From a bacterium (GTDB lineage: Bacteria > Vulcanimicrobiota > Xenobia > Xenobiales > Xenobiaceae), in assembly GCA_030535355.1 (NCBI GenBank), contig JAUNIO010000018.1:12022-47866 (forward strand): a DNA stretch of 35,845 bases, given 5' to 3'. Positions 1 through 6,878 of this stretch are shown here, in pieces. The translations under genes were made by a program, and so were the position numbers. The notes beneath the pieces were generated by a model. That model was not told the origin of the DNA. It made no database searches and saw only the letters and a list, made by a program, of their open reading frames with translations. The stretch's first letter is position 1. Each line of letters starts with the position of its first letter.

Positions 1-10
1 ATAGCCAAAG

Positions 11-16
11 TATAAT
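11..16 (+). promoter_or_regulatory. candidate -10 box upstream of the kinase-like gene
   Basis: The hexamer TATAAT lies about 40 bases before the ATG at 57. The matching -35 region would fall at or beyond the window edge, so only half of a promoter is visible. The surrounding sequence is AT-rich, where such a hexamer can occur by chance. Confidence 0.3.
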
Positions 17-56
17 AAAATATGTCAAGTATGTACAGGGAAAGGCGGTAACTTTA

Positions 57-1202
57 ATGGTTGCTGTTCTCGATAGGGCTAAAAAATTCTTAGATATTGA
101 TGACATTCAGATTAAAACAATATTTAACATCTTAAATTCAGCGCCAACAGCCTGTATAATTATTAAAGAATTATCTCACGAGCTGGTATGGTACAACAAC
201 ACCTTTAGCAAGTTATACGCTCACCGCCTTCCCAATCTAGATGGCTCAACGATTTCTCAAGTTTTAGGCTGCATAAACAGCTCCTCAGACAGCCAGTTCG
301 TGTATAATGAATATTGTTCCGAATGTCCATTGCACGCAGCTATCGCTAGTATGAATAAAGGCGACAGCTTAAAACATCGCGGGGTTATTACCATACCTGC
401 GCCCTGGGGCAAAACCGACCTGCATGTGGAAACCTGTGCGTACCGTTTAGAGATGCAAAATCAAGGGCTCCTGCTTATCTACTTTAAAGATATAGAAAGT
501 GACGCCACACGCTATCAGCTGAACCGTTCCTTTTTTCACGACCTTCTCAACATAGGTCAGCAACTGCGCAGCAGCGTTAATCTCACCCGCATGGTAGTTG
601 AAGACGCTAAACGCGATGGCTATCGCATACCAACGCAGCTGATCAAAGAACTGAAGATTATGGACAGTTCAGTCTCTATTATTACAGACAAAGTCAACCA
701 AGAACGCCAGCTGAACAACGCTCAAAACGATACTCTAATCCCGCATATAGTAAGCTTTAATCCTCAAGATATCCTCAGCGAATTACTAATTAGCGTCCGT
801 AAAATGGACGAGCATGGAGGCAGGCTGCTAGTTATAGTTCCTTGTCCCCCTGACACAGTATGCGCTTCAGATCGCATGTTGCTGCATCAGGTATGCTACG
901 GATTAATGCACACCTTAATTTATAGTTCGCGGGCCGAACAAATAATCGAGCTTGGATTTACACCTCAGAAAGATACCATCTCCTTTTGGTTCCGCAACCG
1001 TGAGCTGACGCTTAACCCCAACAAAATCAAACAGTTTAACACAGAGTACTCACTAAAGCGTACACGCAATATTTATTCATACACGATAAGTATTCTAGCC
1101 ACAAAGTACTTACAGGCCTCAATTGACATAGCTTCGAGCGAAGCAGAAGGTACGACGATATTCTTGACCATACCGCTTGAAACTAAAAGCAAAACCACAT
1201 AA
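57..1202 (+). CDS. PAS / histidine-kinase-like protein with degenerate ATPase domain
   Basis: A 381-residue soluble protein, probably cytoplasmic since no membrane segment is visible. Residues ~20-150 look like a PAS-type sensor with a Cys cluster (C72, C87, C90; NEYCSECPLHAAI), resembling PAS domains that carry a GC...C..C motif. Residues 160-215 form a dimerisation/phosphoacceptor-like helix with the H-box HDLLN (H161). Residues 235-375 align with a HATPase domain, but its key residues are gone. The N-box position reads GLMHTLIYSS, with Thr where Asn is expected, and the glycine-rich box reads SLKRTRNIYSYT with no glycine. It may therefore bind no ATP and act as a scaffold, phosphatase or redox/ligand sensor (inference). 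AAGGCGG about 8 bases before ATG 57 is an acceptable ribosome site. No response regulator is adjacent; a small membrane protein follows. Confidence 0.75.
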   Translation: MVAVLDRAKKFLDIDDIQIKTIFNILNSAPTACIIIKELSHELVWYNNTFSKLYAHRLPNLDGSTISQVLGCINSSSDSQFVYNEYCSECPLHAAIASMNKGDSLKHRGVITIPAPWGKTDLHVETCAYRLEMQNQGLLLIYFKDIESDATRYQLNRSFFHDLLNIGQQLRSSVNLTRMVVEDAKRDGYRIPTQLIKELKIMDSSVSIITDKVNQERQLNNAQNDTLIPHIVSFNPQDILSELLISVRKMDEHGGRLLVIVPCPPDTVCASDRMLLHQVCYGLMHTLIYSSRAEQIIELGFTPQKDTISFWFRNRELTLNPNKIKQFNTEYSLKRTRNIYSYTISILATKYLQASIDIASSEAEGTTIFLTIPLETKSKTT

Positions 1203-1310
1203 TATAAGAAATAAAGAAGAATGTTTTTTAAGTACCGTTAACTTAGCCATTAGCCAATCTGCGAACGAGATAATTTTCCGTAAAGAATGGGAAAAAGGAG
1301 AGCGATTTTA

Positions 1311-1673
1311 TTGAACTCATTGCCCCAGGACTCAAAAGCGTGGAGCGAAAATCTAGCTGAAAGCGACCAGCACCATCTTAGCCAAAAGCGCTGGGAAGGT
1401 GTTCTGTGCTTATCTATTTCACTTATATTTATAGCCTTGGTGATAATTAACGAACTGCTCAGAGCATCACTGTACAAAACATCCATCTTCACCGGCTTAA
1501 TCATCATGTTAGGGCTATTGCTAACTATCGGCACCCAATGTATTAAAAGTGCCGATACCCCTCAAAGCTCTCTGAAGCTGCTTATCGCTTCAGCTATAGC
1601 TAATTATACTAAAACTGTAGTCGCCTTATTCCTAATCATCTTCCTGATATTGTTCTTCGCCAATGTCATTTAG
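1311..1673 (+). CDS. small three-helix membrane protein, TTG start
   Basis: Unrecognised protein of about 120 residues. A polar N-terminus of about 30 residues is followed by three hydrophobic segments, roughly at residues 32-52, 58-74 and 91-118. I prefer the TTG at 1311 because AAAAAGGAG ends at 1300, a good Shine-Dalgarno with 10 bases of spacing. The in-frame ATG at 1287 has no ribosome site and would itself overlap that sequence. It lies 108 bases after the kinase-like gene on the same strand and may be co-transcribed with it. No catalytic motif is visible, so I give no function. Confidence 0.6.
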   Translation: MNSLPQDSKAWSENLAESDQHHLSQKRWEGVLCLSISLIFIALVIINELLRASLYKTSIFTGLIIMLGLLLTIGTQCIKSADTPQSSLKLLIASAIANYTKTVVALFLIIFLILFFANVI

Positions 1674-1820
1674 TTAAGGTTCGATGACATTAGAAATGTT
1701 GACTCATATACAATTATCGCCACGCTTATGCTCGGGTACAAGCTAGCCTATAACATAAGTTAAACCTCGATTCCTCAACACTCTTGGGCACCCCCTCTGT
1801 CGCAGTCGCGCCTTCTCCAC
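1674..1820. other. intergenic stretch with GC-rich flank of the dispersed repeat
   Basis: No gene is visible between the small membrane protein and the converging lipoprotein gene. From about 1785 to 1820 there is a C-rich segment that runs directly into repeat copy A and may be an extended arm of that element. The other copies do not have it. Bases 1674-1784 show nothing I can name. Confidence 0.4.
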
Positions 1821-1880
1821 CTCCCCTCCTTTAGGGGGAGTCAGATAGTTTCGCAAGTTAGCTGATCGCTGACTAAACGA
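1821..1880 (-). repeat. dispersed intergenic repeat, copy A
   Basis: The reverse complement of this segment carries the core CGATCAGCTAAC, then TGCGAAACTATC, then TGACTCCCCCTAAAGGAGG. The same ordered blocks recur at 7751-7820, 25331-25386 and 25531-25575, and more weakly at 4896-4938. This copy is the longest and cleanest. Its CTCCCC...GGGGAG ends could fold back on themselves. It sits between convergent genes. Confidence 0.7.
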
Positions 1881-1920
1881 CTCAGTTCTTAACTGAAATA
1901 ATTTAGTTACGCAAAATATA

Positions 1921-1951
1921 AAAAAATAAGCGCACCGACAGTGCGCTTATT
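1921..1951 (-). terminator. intrinsic terminator of the efp-lipoprotein unit
   Basis: An 11-base-pair perfect stem (AATAAGCGCAC pairing with GTGCGCTTATT, loop of five bases) is followed on the minus strand by a run of T. It lies 31 bases past the stop of the lipoprotein gene, in the right orientation to end that transcript. Confidence 0.85.
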
Positions 1952-1981
1952 GCCGAAACTCTCCAAATTATCCCAAAAAGA

Positions 1982-2740
1982 TTAAGGAGCAGCAGTCTGC
2001 GTATGCGCAGATTCATCTGTATGCGCAGCTTCGCTATCTTTTTGGGAATTGTTGTGAACCTGATGAGTCAGGTTAGATTCTATAGTATCCTGAGACAAAA
2101 GTTGATCAGCCTTAGCTAAGGCTTCACTCATGCCACTGAAACTGGAATAAGGTGCTCCTATTTTAAAAGTTACCGCAATACGGTCAAAATCATGGCAGTA
2201 ATCAGTGAACTTTGCAGTTTTTTGGGCAGTACCAGTTAAGCAGTATCCCAAAGAACGCTCAGTATCTAAGAAAAACCAGGCCTTGCAGGCCAAAGTCCGG
2301 CTGTGCTCGGTATATTCGAAGGTCTCCCAGCAGCCAGTTTCATCCTGACCATCTGCAAAATTAACGGCCCCAGGAAACTGCTGGCGCAATACTTCGATTT
2401 GCTGCTGGCGGAACTGAGCAACCTCATCTATACCGCTGACAGGGCGCGATGATAAGACCATGTTTTCCCGAAAACTCTCAGCAGCGTCTTGAGTAACAAA
2501 AGGGCCAAGCACCACGACATCAGCCCCACCTATTCCCTGCCGGACTTCCCAAAACTTATCTTCATGCAAAGGATCAGTAGCTTCCTGGACAACAGGGACC
2601 GAAAAAGAAACACCATTCCCAAAATAGCGGCCAATCTGGCCGCTATGATGCGTTACCTGAGAACTGCAGCCGCTCATCCCGCCAGCGAGACAGGCAGCAA
2701 GCAACACCCAGATACTATTTTTGCGCAAACCTAATTGCAT
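1982..2740 (-). CDS. lipoprotein of unknown function, coupled to efp
   Basis: A 252-residue protein with a short positively charged start, a hydrophobic stretch and a lipobox ending GGMSGC, so Cys25 should be lipidated after signal peptidase II cleavage. The mature part (residues 40-205) is a mixed alpha/beta domain that I do not recognise. It contains several Cys (around 136-185) that could form disulfides. The last 45 residues are polar, Ser/His/Thr-rich and probably disordered. Its ATG overlaps the efp stop codon by one base (TAATG), so translation is probably coupled to efp. A strong terminator follows. Why a cell-envelope lipoprotein is locked to EF-P output is unclear. Confidence 0.8.
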   Translation of the reverse strand: MQLGLRKNSIWVLLAACLAGGMSGCSSQVTHHSGQIGRYFGNGVSFSVPVVQEATDPLHEDKFWEVRQGIGGADVVVLGPFVTQDAAESFRENMVLSSRPVSGIDEVAQFRQQQIEVLRQQFPGAVNFADGQDETGCWETFEYTEHSRTLACKAWFFLDTERSLGYCLTGTAQKTAKFTDYCHDFDRIAVTFKIGAPYSSFSGMSEALAKADQLLSQDTIESNLTHQVHNNSQKDSEAAHTDESAHTQTAAP

Positions 2741-3297
2741 TATAAACGCCGTAAATATTCGCCAGTGCGCGTATCTATTTGCAGTTTGGTGCCAATTTCC
2801 ACAAATAGAGGCACATTGACAACTGCCCCAGTTTCCAAAGTAGCGGGTTTCGTAGCGCCAGTGGCCGTATCTCCCTTGAAACCGGGTTCGGTTTCCGTAA
2901 CAACTAATTCCACAAAATTGGGGACTTCAATACCAATGGCCACATCTTCATGGAATGATACTTCGCACTCCATGCCGTCCTTCAGCCATTTAACATCATC
3001 ACCGATTAAATCTTTTTCAATGGCGATATCTTCATAGGATTCCATATCCATGAAGTGATACATTTCGCCGTCAATATAAGTGAACTGCACGTGACGATGC
3101 TCAATATGCGCTCTTTTAATCTTTTCACCGCCGCGGAAAGTTTTTTCCAGAACATTGCCGGTCCGAATATTGCGTATTTTAGTGCGGACAAAAGCCGCGC
3201 CTTTGCCTGGCTTAACATGTAAGAATTCAATTACTTGATACAAGTCGCCATCTATTTCAACGGTTATGCCGGTTTTAAAATCGTTAACAGAGATCAT
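2740..3297 (-). CDS. efp: elongation factor P
   Basis: A 185-residue EF-P, the normal family length, which binds ribosomes stalled on polyproline stretches and promotes peptide-bond formation. The start MISVNDFKTG, the KOW-like N-domain, and the modification-loop sequence HVKPGKGAAFVRTK are all typical, with Lys32 at the tip where bacteria may add beta-lysine or another group. The C-terminal OB domain ends TGEYLRRL. The wording of the N-terminus is of the Firmicutes type. GGAGG lies 8 bases before the ATG. No modification enzyme (EpmA/EpmB, EarP or YmfI) is in the window, so the type of modification cannot be decided. The downstream lipoprotein starts within its stop codon. Confidence 0.97.
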   Translation of the reverse strand: MISVNDFKTGITVEIDGDLYQVIEFLHVKPGKGAAFVRTKIRNIRTGNVLEKTFRGGEKIKRAHIEHRHVQFTYIDGEMYHFMDMESYEDIAIEKDLIGDDVKWLKDGMECEVSFHEDVAIGIEVPNFVELVVTETEPGFKGDTATGATKPATLETGAVVNVPLFVEIGTKLQIDTRTGEYLRRL

Positions 3298-3346
3298 ATA
3301 AGATCCTCCGAGTTACTCGCCCGCCTCTAATGAGCCCACGAGAAGA

Positions 3347-3375
3347 ATTATAATAAGCAAATACTATTCTCTAAT
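3347..3375 (-). promoter_or_regulatory. candidate efp promoter
   Basis: On the minus strand a perfect TATAAT (3352 to 3347) lies 50 bases before the efp ATG. At 17 bases spacing the -35 position reads ATTAGA, a poor match. The -10 is convincing by sequence; the -35 is not. Confidence 0.35.
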
Positions 3376-3449
3376 AGATAAAATAATCCTTGCGGCTTAA
3401 GCTATAACGGCATTTGTCAGATGCAGATGCGCTGCTCAACAAACAAATA

Positions 3450-3487
3450 AAGCATCCGGTTAAGTGAAAGACAAAATCCGGATGCTT
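3450..3487 (-). terminator. intrinsic terminator of the stalk-domain gene
   Basis: A perfect 10-base-pair stem (AAGCATCCGG with CCGGATGCTT) with an 18-base loop, followed on the minus strand by TTATTTGTTTGTTG. It lies just past the stop at 3507 and so would end the stalk-domain transcript before efp. Confidence 0.7.
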
Positions 3488-3506
3488 CTGCTAAATCTAA
3501 ATCTAC

Positions 3507-4631
3507 TTATTTGTCAGCAGGTTTATTAGCGCAATCTACATTAACTTGAAGTGTATAATTCCCGCGCGGCATTTCCGCACCCGCAATGTGATCATACCCG
3601 GTAGAGATATCCCACTGGCCATTCGCAGGCACAGCTACACGGTTAAAACGCTGAGTGTTAATGACTGTACCGTCGGGACTAACCAAAGAAACAGTAGCAT
3701 TTAAAGTCTTAGCTTCAGCATTGCCGATATTCTTTACTGTAGCCGTCATGTTAATATGGCCTGTGAAATAGTCAGGCGTGGCTCTAGGGGCAAACACGAT
3801 CAAATTGGGAGTGGGAACCGCAGCTTCTTTTTCCCCATCACCATCGAGACCAGCCTCTTGCTTAGCTTTGCGTATAGCAGCACGTCTGGCGATATCCTGC
3901 TCGTCTAACTGCTGCTGAACCTTAAGCAAATCAGCATAAGTGTCGACGCCGCCGACTTCTTTTTGACGGGCTTCTACTTCGCGGGCAGCCCTTTCGCCGA
4001 TTTCTTCAAAATTTTGATCGTAAGCGCCTTCATTAGCGGGCTCAGCCGTAGAATCCGCAGCAGCAGCTTCACTGTTTTTGCCTTCTCTCTTAGCTTTTAG
4101 ATCGGCCATAGCTTGTTTGCGCTCTTCCAAAGCTGCGCGCTGCTCTTCCCTTTCTTTAGCTATCTGAGCTTCTCTGGCAGCACGGGCCTGGTTTACTTCA
4201 GCCTCGGCAGCCCTGTCCGCGTCCGTTTTTAAGCGCGGTCTCAAAATATCTACGATTTCTGTTTTCGGATTATAAGATAATTCATATCCAAGGTCTTTAG
4301 CTATGCGCACGGGCACCCAGACCTGCCCATCGCGCATGACACCCTGCACAGCGAACTTGCCCTTTTCTCCCGCAACTGTAAAGTTGGCACTGTTCAAAGC
4401 CGGACCGCCGCTGCCATTTTCTTTCAGCACGACCTGCCCCTGCTTATCCAAGCTCCAGGAATACTTTAGACCCTTCATAAGCTCGTTAAAGGGCACATAA
4501 ACCGAATTATTAATAGTCACCACATTCTCAACGGGCCTGTTATGCACATATACAGAATTGGCTTGTGCTGCAGAAGCGCAGATAAACATACCGCAAAGCG
4601 AAGCCACCACCGGCATCAAACGTAATTTCAT
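3507..4631 (-). CDS. secreted stalk-domain (copper amine oxidase N-like) protein
   Basis: A 374-residue exported protein. A signal peptide ends at about residue 24 (AQA/NS). Residues 27-130 hold the copper-amine-oxidase N-terminal-like stalk fold, with the typical phrases NNSVYVPFNELMKGL and VWVPVRIAKDLGYEL. Residues 135-265 are highly charged, Ala/Arg/Glu-rich and predicted coiled coil. Residues 273-370 look like an Ig-like or FxLYD/CARDB-type beta-sandwich (TATVKNIGNAEAKTLNATV). No oxidase catalytic domain is present, so it is not an amine oxidase. The family is common as a cell-envelope module in Firmicutes. AGGAGT lies 6 bases before the ATG, and its own terminator follows, so it is probably a single-gene transcript. 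Its partner is unknown. Confidence 0.85.
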   Translation of the reverse strand: MKLRLMPVVASLCGMFICASAAQANSVYVHNRPVENVVTINNSVYVPFNELMKGLKYSWSLDKQGQVVLKENGSGGPALNSANFTVAGEKGKFAVQGVMRDGQVWVPVRIAKDLGYELSYNPKTEIVDILRPRLKTDADRAAEAEVNQARAAREAQIAKEREEQRAALEERKQAMADLKAKREGKNSEAAAADSTAEPANEGAYDQNFEEIGERAAREVEARQKEVGGVDTYADLLKVQQQLDEQDIARRAAIRKAKQEAGLDGDGEKEAAVPTPNLIVFAPRATPDYFTGHINMTATVKNIGNAEAKTLNATVSLVSPDGTVINTQRFNRVAVPANGQWDISTGYDHIAGAEMPRGNYTLQVNVDCANKPADK

Positions 4632-4685
4632 AGAAATACTCCTAATTCAATATCACGCGCTACTTCGCACGCTATCTTAACGGCA

Positions 4686-4749
4686 ATGACGTTAGCTTTA
4701 TTTAACGCTTTGTTGCGCTCCACGCTAAATGCTTGCTGTCTAACGTCAT
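4686..4749. promoter_or_regulatory. perfect 10-bp inverted repeat upstream of the stalk-domain gene
   Basis: ATGACGTTAG (4686-4695) and CTAACGTCAT (4740-4749) are exact inverted copies, 44 bases apart, 55-118 bases before the stalk-domain ATG. They may be paired operator half-sites or the arms of a leader stem. No regulator can be named from the sequence. Confidence 0.35.
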
Positions 4750-4895
4750 CTAATACAAATAATTGCTTTACTTTCTCGTTTTCGTCTGGCTATCCTACCA
4801 AACACAGCGATATACCTTACAACTTAAAAAACTAATTAAATAACTAATATCGTTTAATAAGTAAAAAACACCAAAGTCACTGCGCCCAACGGTAA

Positions 4896-4938
4896 TATAA
4901 TTTGTTATCGATTAGCTGACCAGCTAACCATCTAAACG
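4896..4938 (+). repeat. dispersed intergenic repeat, diverged copy E
   Basis: It contains GTTATCGATTAGCTGACCAG followed by CTAACCATCTAAAC, matching parts of the repeat core with extra changes. It includes the near-perfect palindrome TAGCTGACCAGCTA (4913-4926). The block CTAATATCGTTTA, which begins copy B, occurs alone about 60 bases upstream (from 4843), suggesting a copy split by an insertion. The rest of the 314-base gap (4632-4945) holds the inverted repeat listed above and no gene. Confidence 0.4.
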
Positions 4939-4945
4939 GCATTGC

Positions 4946-5854
4946 TCAGACTTCTAGCTCCAACCCTTCACGTGCGCTCAGTACTTCAAGTTCCTCTCTA
5001 TATTGACATACGAGCATTTGGGCATAATTCTGTCTAGACAATAATACAGAATCTTCACATTCTGGGTCGAAATGGAACATCAGCAGACGCTTAACTTTAG
5101 CGAGATAAGCCATCAGCACAGCAAAATTATAAGGACTGTGCCCCCAGCCTTTTTTATTAGCATAAGCTTCCTCGTCAAACATGCAATCCTGGATGCACAA
5201 ATCCGCAGTACTGATAAATTGCAAAAGCGCACAGTCCCGTTCGTCAGTTATAGCTTCGGTAACGCTGATCCTTCCGCTGCGAACTTTTTCAGCATCTAGG
5301 CCAGGTTTCAAAAGCCGGACATAGCCAGGTTCCACATCAGTGCAATAGCACAAGGTCTTTCCATCACCTTCAAGGCGATATCCGTAGTCAACACTAGGGT
5401 GATTGAGACGCAGAGAGCGCAGGCTCCAATTACCAAGCTCCAAGCACTGATTTTCGCTGATTTCGTAGTAATGGATAAGACTGTTATCTTTAACCGTTTC
5501 CGCTAAACCGCTAAAGTGCATCTGCCAGCGCAGCAAATCAGCGCCCACAGCCGTTTCTCCCTTAGGGCTGTACACATTTACCGTAAATTGCCTCTGAAAG
5601 GAGGGAGCAAAAAAAGGCAAGCCTAAAATATGATCCCAATGCAAATGAGAGATTACAATATGAATGCGTTTAGGCGGGTTAGGCCTTTGGACAATATTCT
5701 GCCCTAAAGGGAACAGACCGGAGCCTGCGTCAAAGATAATCAAATCACCGCTTTGGCCTTTAACTTCAACACAAGAAGTATTGCCTCCGTATGCCCCAAC
5801 CTCTTGGGCTGAGACAGGCACAGAACCGCGTGCCCCCCAAACGCGCACACGCAT
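4946..5854 (-). CDS. MBL-fold metal-dependent hydrolase
   Basis: About 302 residues starting MRVRVWGARGSVPVS. Upstream in-frame codons overlap the HTH gene and are not family-like, so I chose ATG 5854, four bases after the HTH stop, with CAGGG as ribosome site. Metallo-beta-lactamase fold hallmarks are clear: GARGSVP at the first strand, GGNTSCVEV, then the metal motif ISHLHWDHILGLPFF (HxHxDH), a later DVEP, and a C-terminal HSPYNFAV...FHFDPE. This layout resembles cyclic-nucleotide or phosphodiester hydrolases of the MBL superfamily rather than beta-lactamases. It is probably cytoplasmic. It is the last gene of the run and tightly paired with the HTH protein. The substrate is unknown. Confidence 0.85.
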   Translation of the reverse strand: MRVRVWGARGSVPVSAQEVGAYGGNTSCVEVKGQSGDLIIFDAGSGLFPLGQNIVQRPNPPKRIHIVISHLHWDHILGLPFFAPSFQRQFTVNVYSPKGETAVGADLLRWQMHFSGLAETVKDNSLIHYYEISENQCLELGNWSLRSLRLNHPSVDYGYRLEGDGKTLCYCTDVEPGYVRLLKPGLDAEKVRSGRISVTEAITDERDCALLQFISTADLCIQDCMFDEEAYANKKGWGHSPYNFAVLMAYLAKVKRLLMFHFDPECEDSVLLSRQNYAQMLVCQYREELEVLSAREGLELEV

Positions 5855-5858
5855 GACG

Positions 5859-6212
5859 TTAGCCCTGCATAAACGGCGGGCGTTCCAGCAACATACGCAG
5901 TTCAATCTCGCGCTTTTCCACCTGTTTGCGCTCGGCTTCAATCTGTTTTTGCAAACGGTAGCAGACAGCTTTAGCAGCTGCTATCTGCTTCTCCAAATCC
6001 GCATTGCCGTCCAGTTCGTTTTCCTCTACCATGTCACCCACGCGATCTACCCAAGCCTGAATGACATCTTCACCCACGCCGTATTCCAAGGCCAAAGCGC
6101 GCACAGGTTCTCCGCTGATAGCGCGCACTGCGCATTTAATTTTTTGCTCGTCGTCGAGTTCCAATAAATGCAGAGTTGATTCAATTTTAGCTTCACGCTG
6201 TGTTCTGCTCAT
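5859..6212 (-). CDS. small HTH plus coiled-coil protein
   Basis: About 117 residues starting MSRTQREAK. The ATG at 6212 has GTGAGGG 5 bases upstream, so I prefer it to the GTG at 6224, which lies inside that ribosome site. Residues ~20-58 look like a homeodomain-type helix-turn-helix of the kind seen in transposase N-termini and small regulators (EPVRALALEYGVGEDVIQAWV). Residues 70-110 are a charged coiled coil (EKQIAAAKAVCYRLQKQIE). No catalytic transposase domain follows. It is four bases from the MBL gene, so the two probably act together. It may be a DNA-binding regulator that uses the twin palindromes just upstream (inference). Confidence 0.65.
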   Translation of the reverse strand: MSRTQREAKIESTLHLLELDDEQKIKCAVRAISGEPVRALALEYGVGEDVIQAWVDRVGDMVEENELDGNADLEKQIAAAKAVCYRLQKQIEAERKQVEKREIELRMLLERPPFMQG

Positions 6213-6255
6213 GATGTCCCTCACTATATTGTTTAATAATCCCTAACAAATCCGA

Positions 6256-6282
6256 TTAATATTAAATACCAATTAATATTAA
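6256..6282. promoter_or_regulatory. twin palindromes before the HTH-MBL pair
   Basis: TTAATATTAA occurs twice (6256-6265 and 6273-6282), each a perfect palindrome, 17 bases centre to centre. They lie 44-70 bases before the HTH gene start and just past the mesaconase beta stop. The spacing is close to 1.6 turns. This is operator-like, but the region is AT-rich, which lowers its weight. Confidence 0.35.
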
Positions 6283-6296
6283 TTAGCAAATATGAT

Positions 6297-6875
6297 TTAG
6301 CAGTTTTCGCTATGGCTGCCTCCAGGATCCGAACACCACTCTGCCGGGCCTTCTTCATATAAGCTATGGCCTTCAGCATCAATGGCTACGATAACCGGAA
6401 AATCATCAACTCGAATGCGGCGCAGGGCCTCACAGCCCAATTCATCCCAGGCTAATACATCCAAGGCTGTTATACGCTGGGCCAGCAAAGCTCCAGCACC
6501 GCCGATAGCCGCAAAATATACACATCCATAGCGTTTCATCGCTTCTACAACAGCGGAACTGCGGCTGCCCTTGCCAATCATGGCCCGCAAACCTTGTTCG
6601 ATGAGGCGCGGCGCATATTTATCCATGCGCGCAGAAGTGGTAGGACCGGCACTGCCAACTACATGGCCAGGAGACGCAGGAGTAGGGCCTACATAGTATA
6701 TAGCTTCTCCCGCCAGAGTACACGGCAGCTGCTCCCCGGCCTCCAGCAGTGCGCATAAGCGCTTGTGGGCCACATCGCGCCCTGTTAGCAGCTCCCCGCT
6801 CAAAAGAATTTGGTCACCCGCGCGCAGTGAGCGCACATCGTTTGCGGATAAAGGTAAATTCAGGCGCTTCTTCAT
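6297..6875 (-). CDS. class I fumarase-type hydratase, beta subunit (probable mesaconase)
   Basis: A 192-residue beta (C-terminal domain) subunit of a two-subunit class I fumarase/tartrate-dehydratase family enzyme, the usual length. It starts MKKRLNLPLSANDVRSL. The substrate motif GPTPASPG...GPTTSARMDKYAP and the phrase MIGKGSRSS are diagnostic. It provides part of the active site, while the 4Fe-4S cluster sits in alpha. The alpha gene ends three bases before this start, and the ribosome site GAGGTG lies inside the last alpha codons, so the two are coupled. In glutamate fermenters, enzymes of this family hydrate mesaconate to (S)-citramalate, and the neighbouring mal gene makes that the likely reaction. 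Fumarate hydration may be retained. Confidence 0.92.
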   Translation of the reverse strand: MKKRLNLPLSANDVRSLRAGDQILLSGELLTGRDVAHKRLCALLEAGEQLPCTLAGEAIYYVGPTPASPGHVVGSAGPTTSARMDKYAPRLIEQGLRAMIGKGSRSSAVVEAMKRYGCVYFAAIGGAGALLAQRITALDVLAWDELGCEALRRIRVDDFPVIVAIDAEGHSLYEEGPAEWCSDPGGSHSENC

Positions 6876-6878
6876 AAT

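Noticed and set aside
3507-4631. Copper amine oxidase
   Set aside because: Only the stalk-like N-terminal domain is present; no topaquinone or copper-site domain follows.
5855-5941. Longer start for the MBL hydrolase
   Set aside because: The 29 extra residues overlap the HTH gene in another frame and precede the standard first strand of the fold.
5859-6212. Transposase or IS remnant
   Set aside because: The HTH resembles transposase N-termini, but there is no catalytic domain, no terminal inverted repeats and no target duplication around it.
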